33,429 bases of DNA from assembly GCA_018700655.1 (NCBI GenBank), contig JABIUG010000434.1, positions 1 through 33,429 on the forward strand, read 5' to 3'. Positions 24,117 through 33,390 of the stretch are shown here, in pieces; the first letter of the stretch is position 1, and the number at the start of each line of letters is the position of its first letter. The notes beneath the pieces are model-generated. The model was not told the origin of the DNA, did not search any database, and saw only the letters and a program-made list of their open reading frames with translations. A program made the position numbers and the translations under genes. The stretch comes from Rhodospirillaceae bacterium (GTDB taxonomy: Bacteria; Pseudomonadota; Alphaproteobacteria; SP197).

Positions 24117-24623
24117 GTGAGACAACGCAACGCGGTGTCGCGTGTCGTGCATATCTTATGTTTGTGCATTGCCGCGATGTTTTTTTGTCGCGGTGCGGTG
24201 GCCGATGACCCGTTGCCCCTGCCGCGATTTGCCTCTCTGGGGGATGATAAGGTCTATATGCGGGCCGGGCCGGGCCAGAATTATCCGGTCGACTGGGTCT
24301 TCGTGCGCGAAGGTCTGCCGGTCGAGATTGTGCGTGAATACGAACAATGGCGGTTGGTGCGCGACATCGACGGCACCGAAGGCTGGATTCACCGCATCAT
24401 GCTATCGGGCTCGCGCATGGTGATCGTATCGGGCACAAGCCAGCGAACCGCCTATGACGGGCCCAGCCTGGACGAAGAGGTCGCCTTCCGCGCCGAACCC
24501 GGCGTTCAGGGCGAGCTGATCTCGTGCGACGGCACCTGGTGCCGGATTGAAGTCGAAGATGTGAAAGGCTGGATGCCCATGGCCGATCTCTGGGGCGTCT
24601 ACCCGGAAGACGGCGGTGGCTGA
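24117..24623 (+). CDS. Secreted bacterial SH3-domain (SH3_4-like) protein
   Basis: N-terminal hydrophobic signal VHILCLCIAAMFFCRGAVA, two SH3-like repeats (VYMRAGPGQNYPVDWVFVREGLPVEIVREYEQWRLVRDIDGTEGWIH; VAFRAEPGVQGELISCDGTWCRIEVEDVKGWM). Start (GTG) uncertain. Confidence 0.75.
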   Translation: MRQRNAVSRVVHILCLCIAAMFFCRGAVADDPLPLPRFASLGDDKVYMRAGPGQNYPVDWVFVREGLPVEIVREYEQWRLVRDIDGTEGWIHRIMLSGSRMVIVSGTSQRTAYDGPSLDEEVAFRAEPGVQGELISCDGTWCRIEVEDVKGWMPMADLWGVYPEDGGG

Positions 24624-25617
24624 TGTCATGCGCCGTGTCGCGCTGAAACAACGGCCCGACGGCGAGCCTGTCGCTGGTGATTTCGAAGTGCTCGAAGACG
24701 CGCTGCCCAGGCTCGGACAAAACGAGGTGCTGGTTGCCGCACGGTTTCTTTCGATCGACCCGTATGTCCGTACCATGATCGATGCCGACAACCCCTATGG
24801 TGCGCCGATGCCGCTGGGCCAGACGATCACAGGCGACATGGCAGGTGAAGTCGTGGCTTCCAGCAATCCTGATTATGCCGTCGGTTCATGGGCTGCAGGC
24901 CGTCTGGGCTGGGCCAGTCACGGGTTTGATGACGGCAGCCGCCTGCGACCGCTTGATCCGGCGCTGGGTGAACTGCCGCTTCATCTGGCGCTGTTCGGCT
25001 CCTCGGGTCTGACCGCCTATTTCGGCATGCTGGAGTTGGGCAGGCCACGCCCGGGCGATCAGGTGCTGGTCTCAGGTGCCGCCGGTGCGGTCGGGCAGGT
25101 TGCCGGTCAGATCGCAAAGGCAGTGGGCGCCCGTGTTGTCGGGATCGCCGGTGGCCAAACCAAGTGCGGGCACCTCGTGGAGGTGCTGGGCTTTGATGGC
25201 GCGATCGATCATCGCGCCGGCGAGATCCCAGCCGCCCTGGACCAGCGTTTTCCCGACGGCATCGATGTCTATTACGACAACATTGGAGGCCCGATCACCG
25301 ACGCGGTGATGGCGCGCCTTGCCCATCGGGCACGGGTCGTGGTCTGTGGTGAAAGCTCGCAATACGATGCGATTGGCCACGAGTACCGGCCCAGCATTCT
25401 GGGCCCGTTGATGGACAGCCGCGCGACGATGTCAGGCCTGCTGGTCTCCGACTTCAGCCACCGTTACGACGAAGGCCGTGCCGCCCTGGCCGCACTCCAT
25501 CGCGACGGCCGCCTGAAGGTCGAATTCGATATCATCGACGGGCTTGACTATGCGGCTGCCGCGCTGATCGGCATGCTCAAGGGCGAAAACACCGGCAAAC
25601 GGCTGGTGCGGATCTAA
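24616..25617 (+). CDS. NADP-dependent oxidoreductase (MDR, alkenal reductase/prostaglandin reductase-like)
   Basis: SIDPYVRTMI, GDQVLVSGAAGAVGQVAGQIAKAVGARVVGIAGG, DVYYDNIGG; GTG 24616 or ATG 24628 start. Confidence 0.9.
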   Translation: MADVMRRVALKQRPDGEPVAGDFEVLEDALPRLGQNEVLVAARFLSIDPYVRTMIDADNPYGAPMPLGQTITGDMAGEVVASSNPDYAVGSWAAGRLGWASHGFDDGSRLRPLDPALGELPLHLALFGSSGLTAYFGMLELGRPRPGDQVLVSGAAGAVGQVAGQIAKAVGARVVGIAGGQTKCGHLVEVLGFDGAIDHRAGEIPAALDQRFPDGIDVYYDNIGGPITDAVMARLAHRARVVVCGESSQYDAIGHEYRPSILGPLMDSRATMSGLLVSDFSHRYDEGRAALAALHRDGRLKVEFDIIDGLDYAAAALIGMLKGENTGKRLVRI

Positions 25618-25623
25618 CTTCTT

Positions 25624-26622
25624 CTAACTCCACACCGCCTGGCAGATGCGTCGCCAGTTGCCGCCCAGGATGGCGCGGATGGCGTCGTCGTCATAGCCGG
25701 CTTCCAGCATGCAGGCGGTCAGGCCGACGAGATCTTCGGGCAGGGCCATCTTCACCCCGGCCCAGTCGGGATCGCGCGCCTCGGGCCATTCGTCGGGCCG
25801 GGCGCGGATGAAAGCCGAAATCGCCTCAGGGTCAAAGACCGAATCGATGCCGAGCCCGACATGGTCGGGGCCGACCAGGCTGACGAAATGATCGAGATGG
25901 CGGAAGAGAGTCTGGGGACTACAGTCAGGATCACCGTGGTACATGCTGCTGCCTGAAATCCCGACCATACCGCCGGTTGCCGCACAGGCCCTGACCTCTT
26001 CATCGGAGATGTTGCGCGGGTGAGGGATCAGCGCGGCCGCATTGCTGTGGGTGAAGACGCAAGGTTTGGTGGCGTGTTCCATTGCCAGCATCGCGGTGTG
26101 GTGGCCGCAGTGGCTGAGGTCAAGCAACATGCCGACACGTCCCATCTCGGTCACCAGTGAGCGGCCGAAATGAGTCAGGCCGCCATCCTCGACTTCCATG
26201 CAGCCGCCGCCTGCCGAGTTGCTCTGGTTGAAGGCGAGCAGTGCCATGCCGATGCCAAGCTCGTAGAAGGCCGCGACCATGTCGAGAATGCGCTCGAAAC
26301 AGCGCGTGCTTTCAAAGTGGAGCAGTGCGGCGAGCTTACCGTCAGCAACGGCGGCATCAATCTCTGCCACGGTGCGGCACAACGCCACTGTGTCGCTGAA
26401 AGCACCGAGCTCGCGTTTGATCGCGGCAATGCGTTGCACCGCCTCACCGATGTTGTGGTTGTCGCCTGCCACGGTGATCGAGACGATGTTGTGGCCCGCG
26501 GCGCGAAAACGCTCGAGCTTGCCCAGATCGTTGCCGCACCAGGGCTCCCACGGCCAGACCATGTCCTAGACCACGGCGTCACGATGCAGCGCCCGGGCCT
26601 GTGCGTCCGGTTCGTCCGTCAT
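25624..26622 (-). pseudogene. Membrane dipeptidase-like (peptidase M19) gene with an in-frame amber near the 5' end
   Basis: From ATG at 26622: MTDEPDAQARALHRDAVV*DMVWPWEPWCGNDLGKLERF...; TAG (plus-strand cta) at 26566-26568. Rest is M19-like: LLDLSHCGHHTAM, CVFTHSNAAAL, LGIDSVFD, GGNWRRI. Confidence 0.75.
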
Positions 26623-27518
26623 GACCCATCCTCGCCGTCGAGGAAGCCGCTCTTGCGATAGGCGGGTTCGGGGTAGTTGTAGAATCCGGAACCCGAGGCG
26701 ACGCCCAGTTCACCGGCCTCGACCATGCGGACCAGAAAGTCCGGCGGCGGGTCGGCCGGATCGCCGCTGGCCTCGTGATAGACCTTCTCGACCGCGACAA
26801 CCGAATGCAGGCCGATATCGTCCATCAGGCCGCAGGGGCCCATCTCGGTGCCAAAGGTCATCATCCAGGCCCGGTCGATATCTCCCGGCGTTGCATGGCC
26901 TTCGGCAATCTGGCGCAACACCTCTTTTTTGATGACACGCCACAGGCGGTTGAAGGAATAACCCAGCTGCTCCTTGCGCGTGCGCACCGGAACCATGCCG
27001 ATGACCCGGGCCCAGGCTTCTGCAAAGGCGATGGTCTCGTCGGCCACCGTGTCGGCGGTCATCAGTTCGACCAGTTTCGAGACGCGAGGATCGGTGAAGT
27101 TGAGTGAGAAAAACTGCGCGGGCCGGCCACAGGATTCCGCCATGGGCGAACACATCAGGGCCGAAGCGTTGGTCCCGAGATAGGCATTACCGGGCAGCAC
27201 CGCAGACATTTCAGCATGCACGGCCTGCTTGAGAGCGAGCCGTTCGGGGACGTTCTCGAAACCAAGTTGTGCGCCTTCCAGTGCTGCCTTGAGCGAAGCC
27301 GCAACGATGAGGTGGCGGTCGATCGCTGCCCGTTCCTCACCCTCGCTCCAGGACAGTGCCAGGGCCCGCGAGCTTTCCGCCTTGCCTTCCTCGAGATCAA
27401 AGAAACGGGTTTCAAGCCCCGCCCGGGCGCAGGCCCAGGTGACCTTGGTTCCCATCACGCCGGCACCGACGATCCCGACCGGAAGGCTGGGATCGAAGGC
27501 AGGCAGGTCATGCATCAC
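26619..27518 (-). CDS. 3-hydroxyacyl-CoA dehydrogenase family protein
   Basis: VGIVGAGVMGTKVTWACARAGLETRFFDL; FENVPERLALKQAVHAEMSAVLPGNAYLGTNASAL; C-terminal helical domain. Confidence 0.9.
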   Translation of the reverse strand: MMHDLPAFDPSLPVGIVGAGVMGTKVTWACARAGLETRFFDLEEGKAESSRALALSWSEGEERAAIDRHLIVAASLKAALEGAQLGFENVPERLALKQAVHAEMSAVLPGNAYLGTNASALMCSPMAESCGRPAQFFSLNFTDPRVSKLVELMTADTVADETIAFAEAWARVIGMVPVRTRKEQLGYSFNRLWRVIKKEVLRQIAEGHATPGDIDRAWMMTFGTEMGPCGLMDDIGLHSVVAVEKVYHEASGDPADPPPDFLVRMVEAGELGVASGSGFYNYPEPAYRKSGFLDGEDGS

Positions 27519-27524
27519 CGGTGT

Positions 27525-28331
27525 TTACTCGAACTGGGTCTCGCGCCAGCGGATGGGGGCGCCCAGGCCCTTTTCCTTCTTCACGGCTTCGAACTGCTTG
27601 TACTGCTCGGTCTCCTGGGCATCGAGAATACCGCCGACTTCGACGCCATAGGTGATGGCACTGCGCAGCCCGGCAATTTCCGCACCCTGGTTGATCGCGG
27701 CCTTGGTTGTCTGCAGTCCTTCAAGCGAGATCGCCGAAGCGCGCTTGGCATAACGCATGGTCTCTTCTTCGAGCTTGTCGGCCGAGAAGACCTTGTTGAC
27801 CATGCCGAACTGACGCGCTTCCTCAGCCGTGATCATGTCGCCGGTGTAGAGCAGCTCGCGCGTGCGCTTGAGGCCGATGATCCACGGCATGATGACTGCG
27901 GGCGGTGCGGTCGAGAAGCGGATCTCGGGCTCGCCGAACATCGCTTCCTCTGATGCATAAGTGATGCAGCACATCATGGCGAGTTCGCAGGAACCGGCCA
28001 GGCAATAACCCCGCACCATGGCGATCACCGGCTTGGAGCAATCCCAGGGGCCGTACTCGAAATCGGCGCAGTCCTTCAGCATCTTGCGTGTGCCCATGGG
28101 GCCGCGGCCGTAGGTTTCGACCCAGTTGTATTTGAGGTCGTAGCCCGCGCCGAAATGGGGACCGTCGGCGGTCAGGATGATGACCGAGACGTCGTTGTTG
28201 TCATCAAGCTCGCGCAGTACGCCCGAAAGTTCGGCCATGAACGGCGGGTTCATGGAGTTCATCTTCGCGGCGCGGTTGATCGTCACCTTGGCGACCTTGT
28301 CGTTGATCTCGCAGAGCACTTCACCGGTCAT
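27525..28331 (-). CDS. Enoyl-CoA hydratase/isomerase family protein
   Basis: VTINRAAKMNSMNPPFMAEL, ADGPHFGAGYDLK, KPVIAMVRGYCLAGSCELAMMCCITYASEEAMFGEPEIRF. Confidence 0.93.
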   Translation of the reverse strand: MTGEVLCEINDKVAKVTINRAAKMNSMNPPFMAELSGVLRELDDNNDVSVIILTADGPHFGAGYDLKYNWVETYGRGPMGTRKMLKDCADFEYGPWDCSKPVIAMVRGYCLAGSCELAMMCCITYASEEAMFGEPEIRFSTAPPAVIMPWIIGLKRTRELLYTGDMITAEEARQFGMVNKVFSADKLEEETMRYAKRASAISLEGLQTTKAAINQGAEIAGLRSAITYGVEVGGILDAQETEQYKQFEAVKKEKGLGAPIRWRETQFE

Positions 28332-28345
28332 GGTCTTCTTCTCCT

Positions 28346-30433
28346 TCAGGTCGTTTGTTGCGGCACCACCAGGGCATCAACGGCAAGCGCACCGTCGGGC
28401 CCGGCGATTACCGGGTTGAGATCGAGTTCTGAAATCGTAGCACCAAGCGTGGCCGCCAGAACGGAGAATCGCGCCAGCATATCGGCAAGCGCGTCGATAT
28501 CGGCGGCAGGCCTGCCGCGCACGCCGTCAAGCAGGGCGCGACCCTTCAAACGGTCAATCAGGCTTCGTGCGAATGCGATATCAAATGGCGGCACGGCCAA
28601 AAGGCTGTCTTTGAGCACCTCGACGAAGATACCGCCGGTACCGACCAGCACCAGCGGACCGAACTGCGGATCCTGGATCAGCCCGAACACCATCTCCGTT
28701 CCCGCCGGCGCCATCGGTGCGACAAGGCAGCGCGGTCCCAGACGTTCGGCCATGTCGTCATAAGCCTGTCCCACGGCATCTGCGCCCATGAGGCCCAGAT
28801 GAACCCCGCCGACGTCGGATTTGTGCTGAATGCCGGCTTCGGCTGTTTTCAGGACAACGGGCCCACCCATTTTGTCTGCGGCTGCCAGCACGGCAGCGCG
28901 GTCTTCGACAATCGCCATCTCGGGCACGGCAATGCCGAAGTCTCCGGCGAGCGCCAGACCCTCGGCTTCGTCGAGCGGGGCGCCGGAGCCAAGGCGTGCG
29001 CGCCAGTGTTCGATGACTGCGCTCTCGGGTGCGACGGGCACAACCATCGATGCTGGTGCAAGATGGTCGCGCCAGACCATCATCGCCGCCATGGCTTTCA
29101 TGCCGGCTCCCATGCCATCGAGAAAGCGGATGCCGGTGCCTTCCAGCATGGCGACAGTTTCATGGACCACGCCACCGGGCACACAGTTCACAAACGCCAT
29201 GGGTTTTCCGGTTTCACGGGCAATGGCGTGGGCGCCTTCGACGAAGGAGCCGCGGAATTCTTCGCCATCGCGCATATCGGCGATCCAGGCGCCGGCCGCG
29301 CAGTCGGGATCGGACATGAGCGCACGCCAGCAATCGAGAAAGATCGAGACATAGTCGTGCCCGGTGCCCCAGGCATCGAGCGGATTGACCGGGTCGAGAC
29401 CGTATTCCAGCCGGTCGGCCAGGGCCGCGGTGGTGGTGGGCGAGATCTCGGCAAACCGGAGACCGGCGTCTGAAGCCTGATCAACAAGATGCTCGCGTTC
29501 GCCGCCTGAATCGGTGATCGCGACCAGGCCGCCAGCGCCAAACGGGCGCGGCTGGGTCGCCATCTGCAGCGTTGCAATCATCTCGGGCAAGTCATAGACG
29601 CGGATGACGCCGTGGCGTTCGAAGATCGCATCATAGGCGGCATCATCGCCTGCAAGCGCGCCGGAATGGCTCATCGCCATCTTTACGCTTTCTTCCGTGC
29701 GGGCCGCCTTGAGCGCGACCACAGGCACACCCTGTGCCTTTGCCTTGTCGGCCGCGGCACAAAAGCCCGCGGGATCGCGGATCGTCTCGATGTAGAGCGC
29801 GATGGCCCGGGTCGAGGGAAGCTCTAGCGCGTAATCCATGTAGTCGGCGGTGGTCGTTGCGATTTCCTGGCCTGCCGTGATGGTCAGGTTGAACTTCAGC
29901 CGTCCGTCGTTCTGGACCAACCCGCCATAGATCGAGCCGGACTGGGAGATCAGCGTGATCGATCCGGGGTCCTTGCTCGCATTGCCGCTGGCCAGCGTGA
30001 CCTGGGTTCCCTCGTCATAATTGACGAAGCCCGACCCGTTCCCGCCGCAGACCATCAGGCCCGCCCCTTGCGCCTTGGTTCTCAGCCGAACCAACAGGGG
30101 AGGATCGGTGTCGTTTTCCAGGTAACCCGAAGAAAAGATCGTGACCGCTGGAATGCCGGCCGCGATGGCATCGTCGAGCACCGCTTCGACCCTTGCGTTG
30201 GCGACGTTCAGCATGGCGTGGTCGACCGGCTTTTCGATGGCCGCCAGGTTGGGCAGGCAGGGCCGCTCGTCGATCTCGTCGTATCGGGGATTGATCAGGT
30301 GGATGTCGCCGTTGAAACCGCTGTCGGCCAAGGCCCGATAGGACATCCAGCCGAAGGTAGACTGTTTGGGTGACGCGCCCACGATGGCAACAGAACGGGG
30401 GCAGAGAAGCGGCCGTAAACGATGCTGAACCAT
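28346..30433 (-). CDS. Acetate/acyl-CoA ligase (ADP-forming-like; CoA-binding, succinyl-CoA ligase and ATP-grasp domains)
   Basis: LCPRSVAIVGASPKQSTFGWMSYRAL; TLISQSGSIYGGLV; GGPVVLKTAEAGIQHKSDVGGVHLGL. Confidence 0.9.
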   Translation of the reverse strand: MVQHRLRPLLCPRSVAIVGASPKQSTFGWMSYRALADSGFNGDIHLINPRYDEIDERPCLPNLAAIEKPVDHAMLNVANARVEAVLDDAIAAGIPAVTIFSSGYLENDTDPPLLVRLRTKAQGAGLMVCGGNGSGFVNYDEGTQVTLASGNASKDPGSITLISQSGSIYGGLVQNDGRLKFNLTITAGQEIATTTADYMDYALELPSTRAIALYIETIRDPAGFCAAADKAKAQGVPVVALKAARTEESVKMAMSHSGALAGDDAAYDAIFERHGVIRVYDLPEMIATLQMATQPRPFGAGGLVAITDSGGEREHLVDQASDAGLRFAEISPTTTAALADRLEYGLDPVNPLDAWGTGHDYVSIFLDCWRALMSDPDCAAGAWIADMRDGEEFRGSFVEGAHAIARETGKPMAFVNCVPGGVVHETVAMLEGTGIRFLDGMGAGMKAMAAMMVWRDHLAPASMVVPVAPESAVIEHWRARLGSGAPLDEAEGLALAGDFGIAVPEMAIVEDRAAVLAAADKMGGPVVLKTAEAGIQHKSDVGGVHLGLMGADAVGQAYDDMAERLGPRCLVAPMAPAGTEMVFGLIQDPQFGPLVLVGTGGIFVEVLKDSLLAVPPFDIAFARSLIDRLKGRALLDGVRGRPAADIDALADMLARFSVLAATLGATISELDLNPVIAGPDGALAVDALVVPQQTT

Positions 30434-30598
30434 GACAAGAACCTGTCTGACAAATTCGTTCCGAAACCTTAGAGCGAATGCAGGCCGGTGCAAGACGGAA
30501 AGACGTCCTGGGACCTCATCCGGCGCTGATTTGGACGGGATCCCGCAAGCGCAAGAACCGGAATGACATTGTGAGAGCTGTGGCGATAGTCTGCGCCC

Positions 30599-31516
30599 AT
30601 GTCCACACCCGCCCCCACGCTCGACTCAATCGCCTGGCTGCTTCTGGTCGCATTGTCGCTCGTCTGGGGCGCCTCGTTTTTCTTCGCTGAGGTCGCCCTT
30701 GTCGAGCTGCCACCCATCACGATTGTAACCCTGCGCATGATCATCGGGGTCGCCGGGCTATGGGCCATCGTCGCGGTGATTCGGCCCGTCATGCCCAGGG
30801 ACCGTGCGACCTGGCGCGATCTCATCGTCATGGGGCTCCTCAACAACGCCATTCCGTTCAGCCTGATCGTGACCGGTCAGATCTGGATCACCGGCGGACT
30901 TGCCAGTGTGCTGAATGCCACCACGCCGGTCTTTGGCGTGATTGCCGCGCATTTTTTCACCAGTGACGAACGTCTGACGCCCAACCGGTTGGCTGGCGTT
31001 GTGCTCGGTTTCCTTGGTGTCGTGGTGCTGATGGGGCCCTCGGTGATCGGCAACAGCGAGGCTCAGCTGATCGGCGGAGCCTTCTTGCTTGCGGCGGCGG
31101 TTTCCTATGCCACGGCTGGTTTGTGGGGGCGCCGTCTGCGCCATCTTCCTCCGGTCAGTGCCGCGACCGGGCAGGCGAGCTGTTCGATGGTAATGTTGAT
31201 TCCGGTCGCCCTGGTTCTTGAGCAGCCCTGGAAACTTGCCATGCCGTCGGCCGAAGTCTGGGGTTCGCTTGTCGGGATAGGGCTGCTCTCGACCACGCTG
31301 GCCTACCTGATGTTCTTTGCCATTCTGAAACGCGCAGGCGGCAGCAATGTCATGCTGGTGACCCTGCTGGTTCCGCCCAGCGCGATCCTGCTTGGTGTGC
31401 TGATTCTGGCCGAGCCGGTCAGCATCGAGCAACTTCTCGGTACGGCTCTGATCGGCCTGGGTCTGGTTGCGATCGATGGTCGGCTGATCAAGCGATGGTT
31501 CCGAAAGTCGATATGA
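30599..31516 (+). CDS. EamA/DMT family transporter
   Basis: About ten hydrophobic helices; LVWGASFFFAEVAL, NNAIPFSLIVTGQIWITGGLASVLNATTPVFGVI. Confidence 0.9.
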   Translation: MSTPAPTLDSIAWLLLVALSLVWGASFFFAEVALVELPPITIVTLRMIIGVAGLWAIVAVIRPVMPRDRATWRDLIVMGLLNNAIPFSLIVTGQIWITGGLASVLNATTPVFGVIAAHFFTSDERLTPNRLAGVVLGFLGVVVLMGPSVIGNSEAQLIGGAFLLAAAVSYATAGLWGRRLRHLPPVSAATGQASCSMVMLIPVALVLEQPWKLAMPSAEVWGSLVGIGLLSTTLAYLMFFAILKRAGGSNVMLVTLLVPPSAILLGVLILAEPVSIEQLLGTALIGLGLVAIDGRLIKRWFRKSI

Positions 31517-31589
31517 GTTTGTTGTTCCCTCAATCGCCCGGCGCGGGGTTGCTTGCCTGTCGCCCTGCCCGGGCCTTCCGGCTATCTCC

Positions 31590-32810
31590 ATGAGCGCGGT
31601 CAACCGGGTCTTTTTCGGTTGGTGGGTGGCCTGGTCCGGCTTCCTGATGGCGCTGTTCGCCTGGGGTTTCGGTTTCTACGGTTCGGGCGTTTTCCTCACC
31701 TGGTTCACCGAACGCCACGGCTGGGCCCTGGCTGATGTCTCGCTGGCGATCACGGCCTATTATGCGGTCAGTGCGACGGTGATCGTCTTTTCGGGCGACC
31801 TCTATCAGCGCCTGGGACATCGCGTCACCTGTCTGTTGGGCGTGGCCTCCCTGGGGCTGGCGGCGCTCGCCATGCCACTGGTCGATGCGCTCTGGCAGGT
31901 CTGGTGCGCCTATGGGGTGATGGCGCTTGGCTGGGCACTGCTTGGCACGGCCGGTGTCAACATCGCGCTCGCACCCTGGTTCGAGAAGAAGCGCGGCTTT
32001 GTCGTGTCGCTCGCGCTCAACGGTGCCAGCATGGGTGCGGTGGTGATCGCTCCGGTGATGGTGCTTCTGGCGGCAATCTACAGCCCGCTCTGGGCGGTCG
32101 TGTTGATGGTCGGTCTGATGGTGGCGACGCTGGGCGTGATGGCGGTGGTGACGCTGGGCAAGACCCCACAGCAGATGGGACTCTATCCCGACGGTCTGGA
32201 TGCCGCACCCGCCAAACATGGTGATGACACGCTGCCGACCGCGTCGAAACGTGCCCTGCTCGCAGGCTGGCCTCTGTGGTCGGTCGCCTTGCCCTTTGCC
32301 ATGGCGCTGTTTGTTCAGGTCGGCATGATGACCCACCAGTTCCGCTTTCTGACGCTCAACATGGGCGAGTCGCAGGCTGCTTTGATCATGGCGCTCTCGG
32401 GCATCATGGCGGTGATCGGGAGGGTCGGTACCGGCTTCATTGTCGACCGGGTCGACCGTCGGCTTGTCGCCTGCATCAACTTCTCGCTTCAGGGTGCCGC
32501 GCTCGCCCTGCTGACGCTGGGCAGCGATCCCGCGCTGATCTGGGCGGGCTGGCTGCTGTTCGGTCTGGGTGTCGGCAACCAGGTCACGCTTTCGGGCCTG
32601 ATCGTCCAGGTCGAGTTCTCGCGCCGCGACTTTGCTCGCGCGATTGCGCTGGTCGTGGCGATCACCCAGGCGACCTATGCCTTTGGTCCAGGCAGCATCG
32701 GCGTTCTGGCCCAATGGTCCGGCAGCTACACGCTGCCACTGATGATCACCGCAGTTATTCTGGCCGCGGCGGCGATCCTGATCATGGTCGGCAGGCCCGG
32801 GCCGCGCTGA
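31590..32810 (+). CDS. MFS transporter (monocarboxylate/OFA-like)
   Basis: Polytopic ORF; GTAGVNIALAPWFEKKRGFVVSLALNGASMGAVV; GRVGTGFIVDRVDRR. Confidence 0.9.
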   Translation: MSAVNRVFFGWWVAWSGFLMALFAWGFGFYGSGVFLTWFTERHGWALADVSLAITAYYAVSATVIVFSGDLYQRLGHRVTCLLGVASLGLAALAMPLVDALWQVWCAYGVMALGWALLGTAGVNIALAPWFEKKRGFVVSLALNGASMGAVVIAPVMVLLAAIYSPLWAVVLMVGLMVATLGVMAVVTLGKTPQQMGLYPDGLDAAPAKHGDDTLPTASKRALLAGWPLWSVALPFAMALFVQVGMMTHQFRFLTLNMGESQAALIMALSGIMAVIGRVGTGFIVDRVDRRLVACINFSLQGAALALLTLGSDPALIWAGWLLFGLGVGNQVTLSGLIVQVEFSRRDFARAIALVVAITQATYAFGPGSIGVLAQWSGSYTLPLMITAVILAAAAILIMVGRPGPR

Positions 32811-32819
32811 CAGGCGTGA

Positions 32820-32936
32820 ACCCGGCTGCCGCGTTTTTGCTCCCTCAGTCGCCGGGCGCGAGCTCTGCACGTCTGGCTTTAGCCGCTTTCGCGACGGGCT
32901 CGCAGTCGCTCGCCGCTCTGGTGTAAAACAAAGCCA
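32820..32936. repeat. Divergent copy of the 22660-23053 element
   Basis: ggctttagccgctttcgcgacgggctcgcagtcgctcgcc closely matches the reverse complement of the right half of the 22.7-kb element (ggctttcgccgctcgcacggcgggctcgcagtcgctcgcc); preceded by a T-run and ctcagtcgccgggcgcg. Confidence 0.65.
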
Positions 32937-32957
32937 CACGAACAGGAGGAATTGACC

Positions 32958-33377
32958 ATGGCTGCAAACAGGTTCTCATGGGGCAACTTTGCCATTCGCT
33001 GGGTGGTGGCGATGGTCGCCGTGATGGCGACCTTCAATCCGACCTCAATGTCCTATTACCAATGGGTCATGACCGGCGGAAATGAAGATATGGCCCTGAA
33101 GGTTCTGGCCGGCCTGGTGCTGCTGATTCTGATCGTGATCTATCTGCGCGCGACCTGGAACTCGCTCGGTCCCATCGGGGTAGTCCTCGCCACGGCTTTC
33201 CTGGGCGCCTGTGTCTGGGCGCTGGTTGATCTGGGACTGCTGGATCTGGCCAACACCACGGTCGTCACCTGGATCGCACTGGCCGCGATCGCCACGGTCA
33301 TGGCCATCGGGATTTCCTGGTCCCATATCCGGCGTCGCGTTTCCGGGCAGCTCGATGTCGATGAGACGGAGTTGTAG
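32958..33377 (+). CDS. Small multi-pass membrane protein (DUF6524-like)
   Basis: MAANRFSWGNFAIRWVVAMVAVMATFNPTSMSYYQWV..., four hydrophobic segments; SD aggagga at 32944-32950. Confidence 0.75.
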   Translation: MAANRFSWGNFAIRWVVAMVAVMATFNPTSMSYYQWVMTGGNEDMALKVLAGLVLLILIVIYLRATWNSLGPIGVVLATAFLGACVWALVDLGLLDLANTTVVTWIALAAIATVMAIGISWSHIRRRVSGQLDVDETEL

Positions 33378-33390
33378 GGGCGCGTGATCT

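Noticed and set aside
31530-32939. 469-aa minus-strand ORF rich in H/R/Q
   Set aside because: Antisense to the MFS gene; low-complexity shadow of transmembrane codons.
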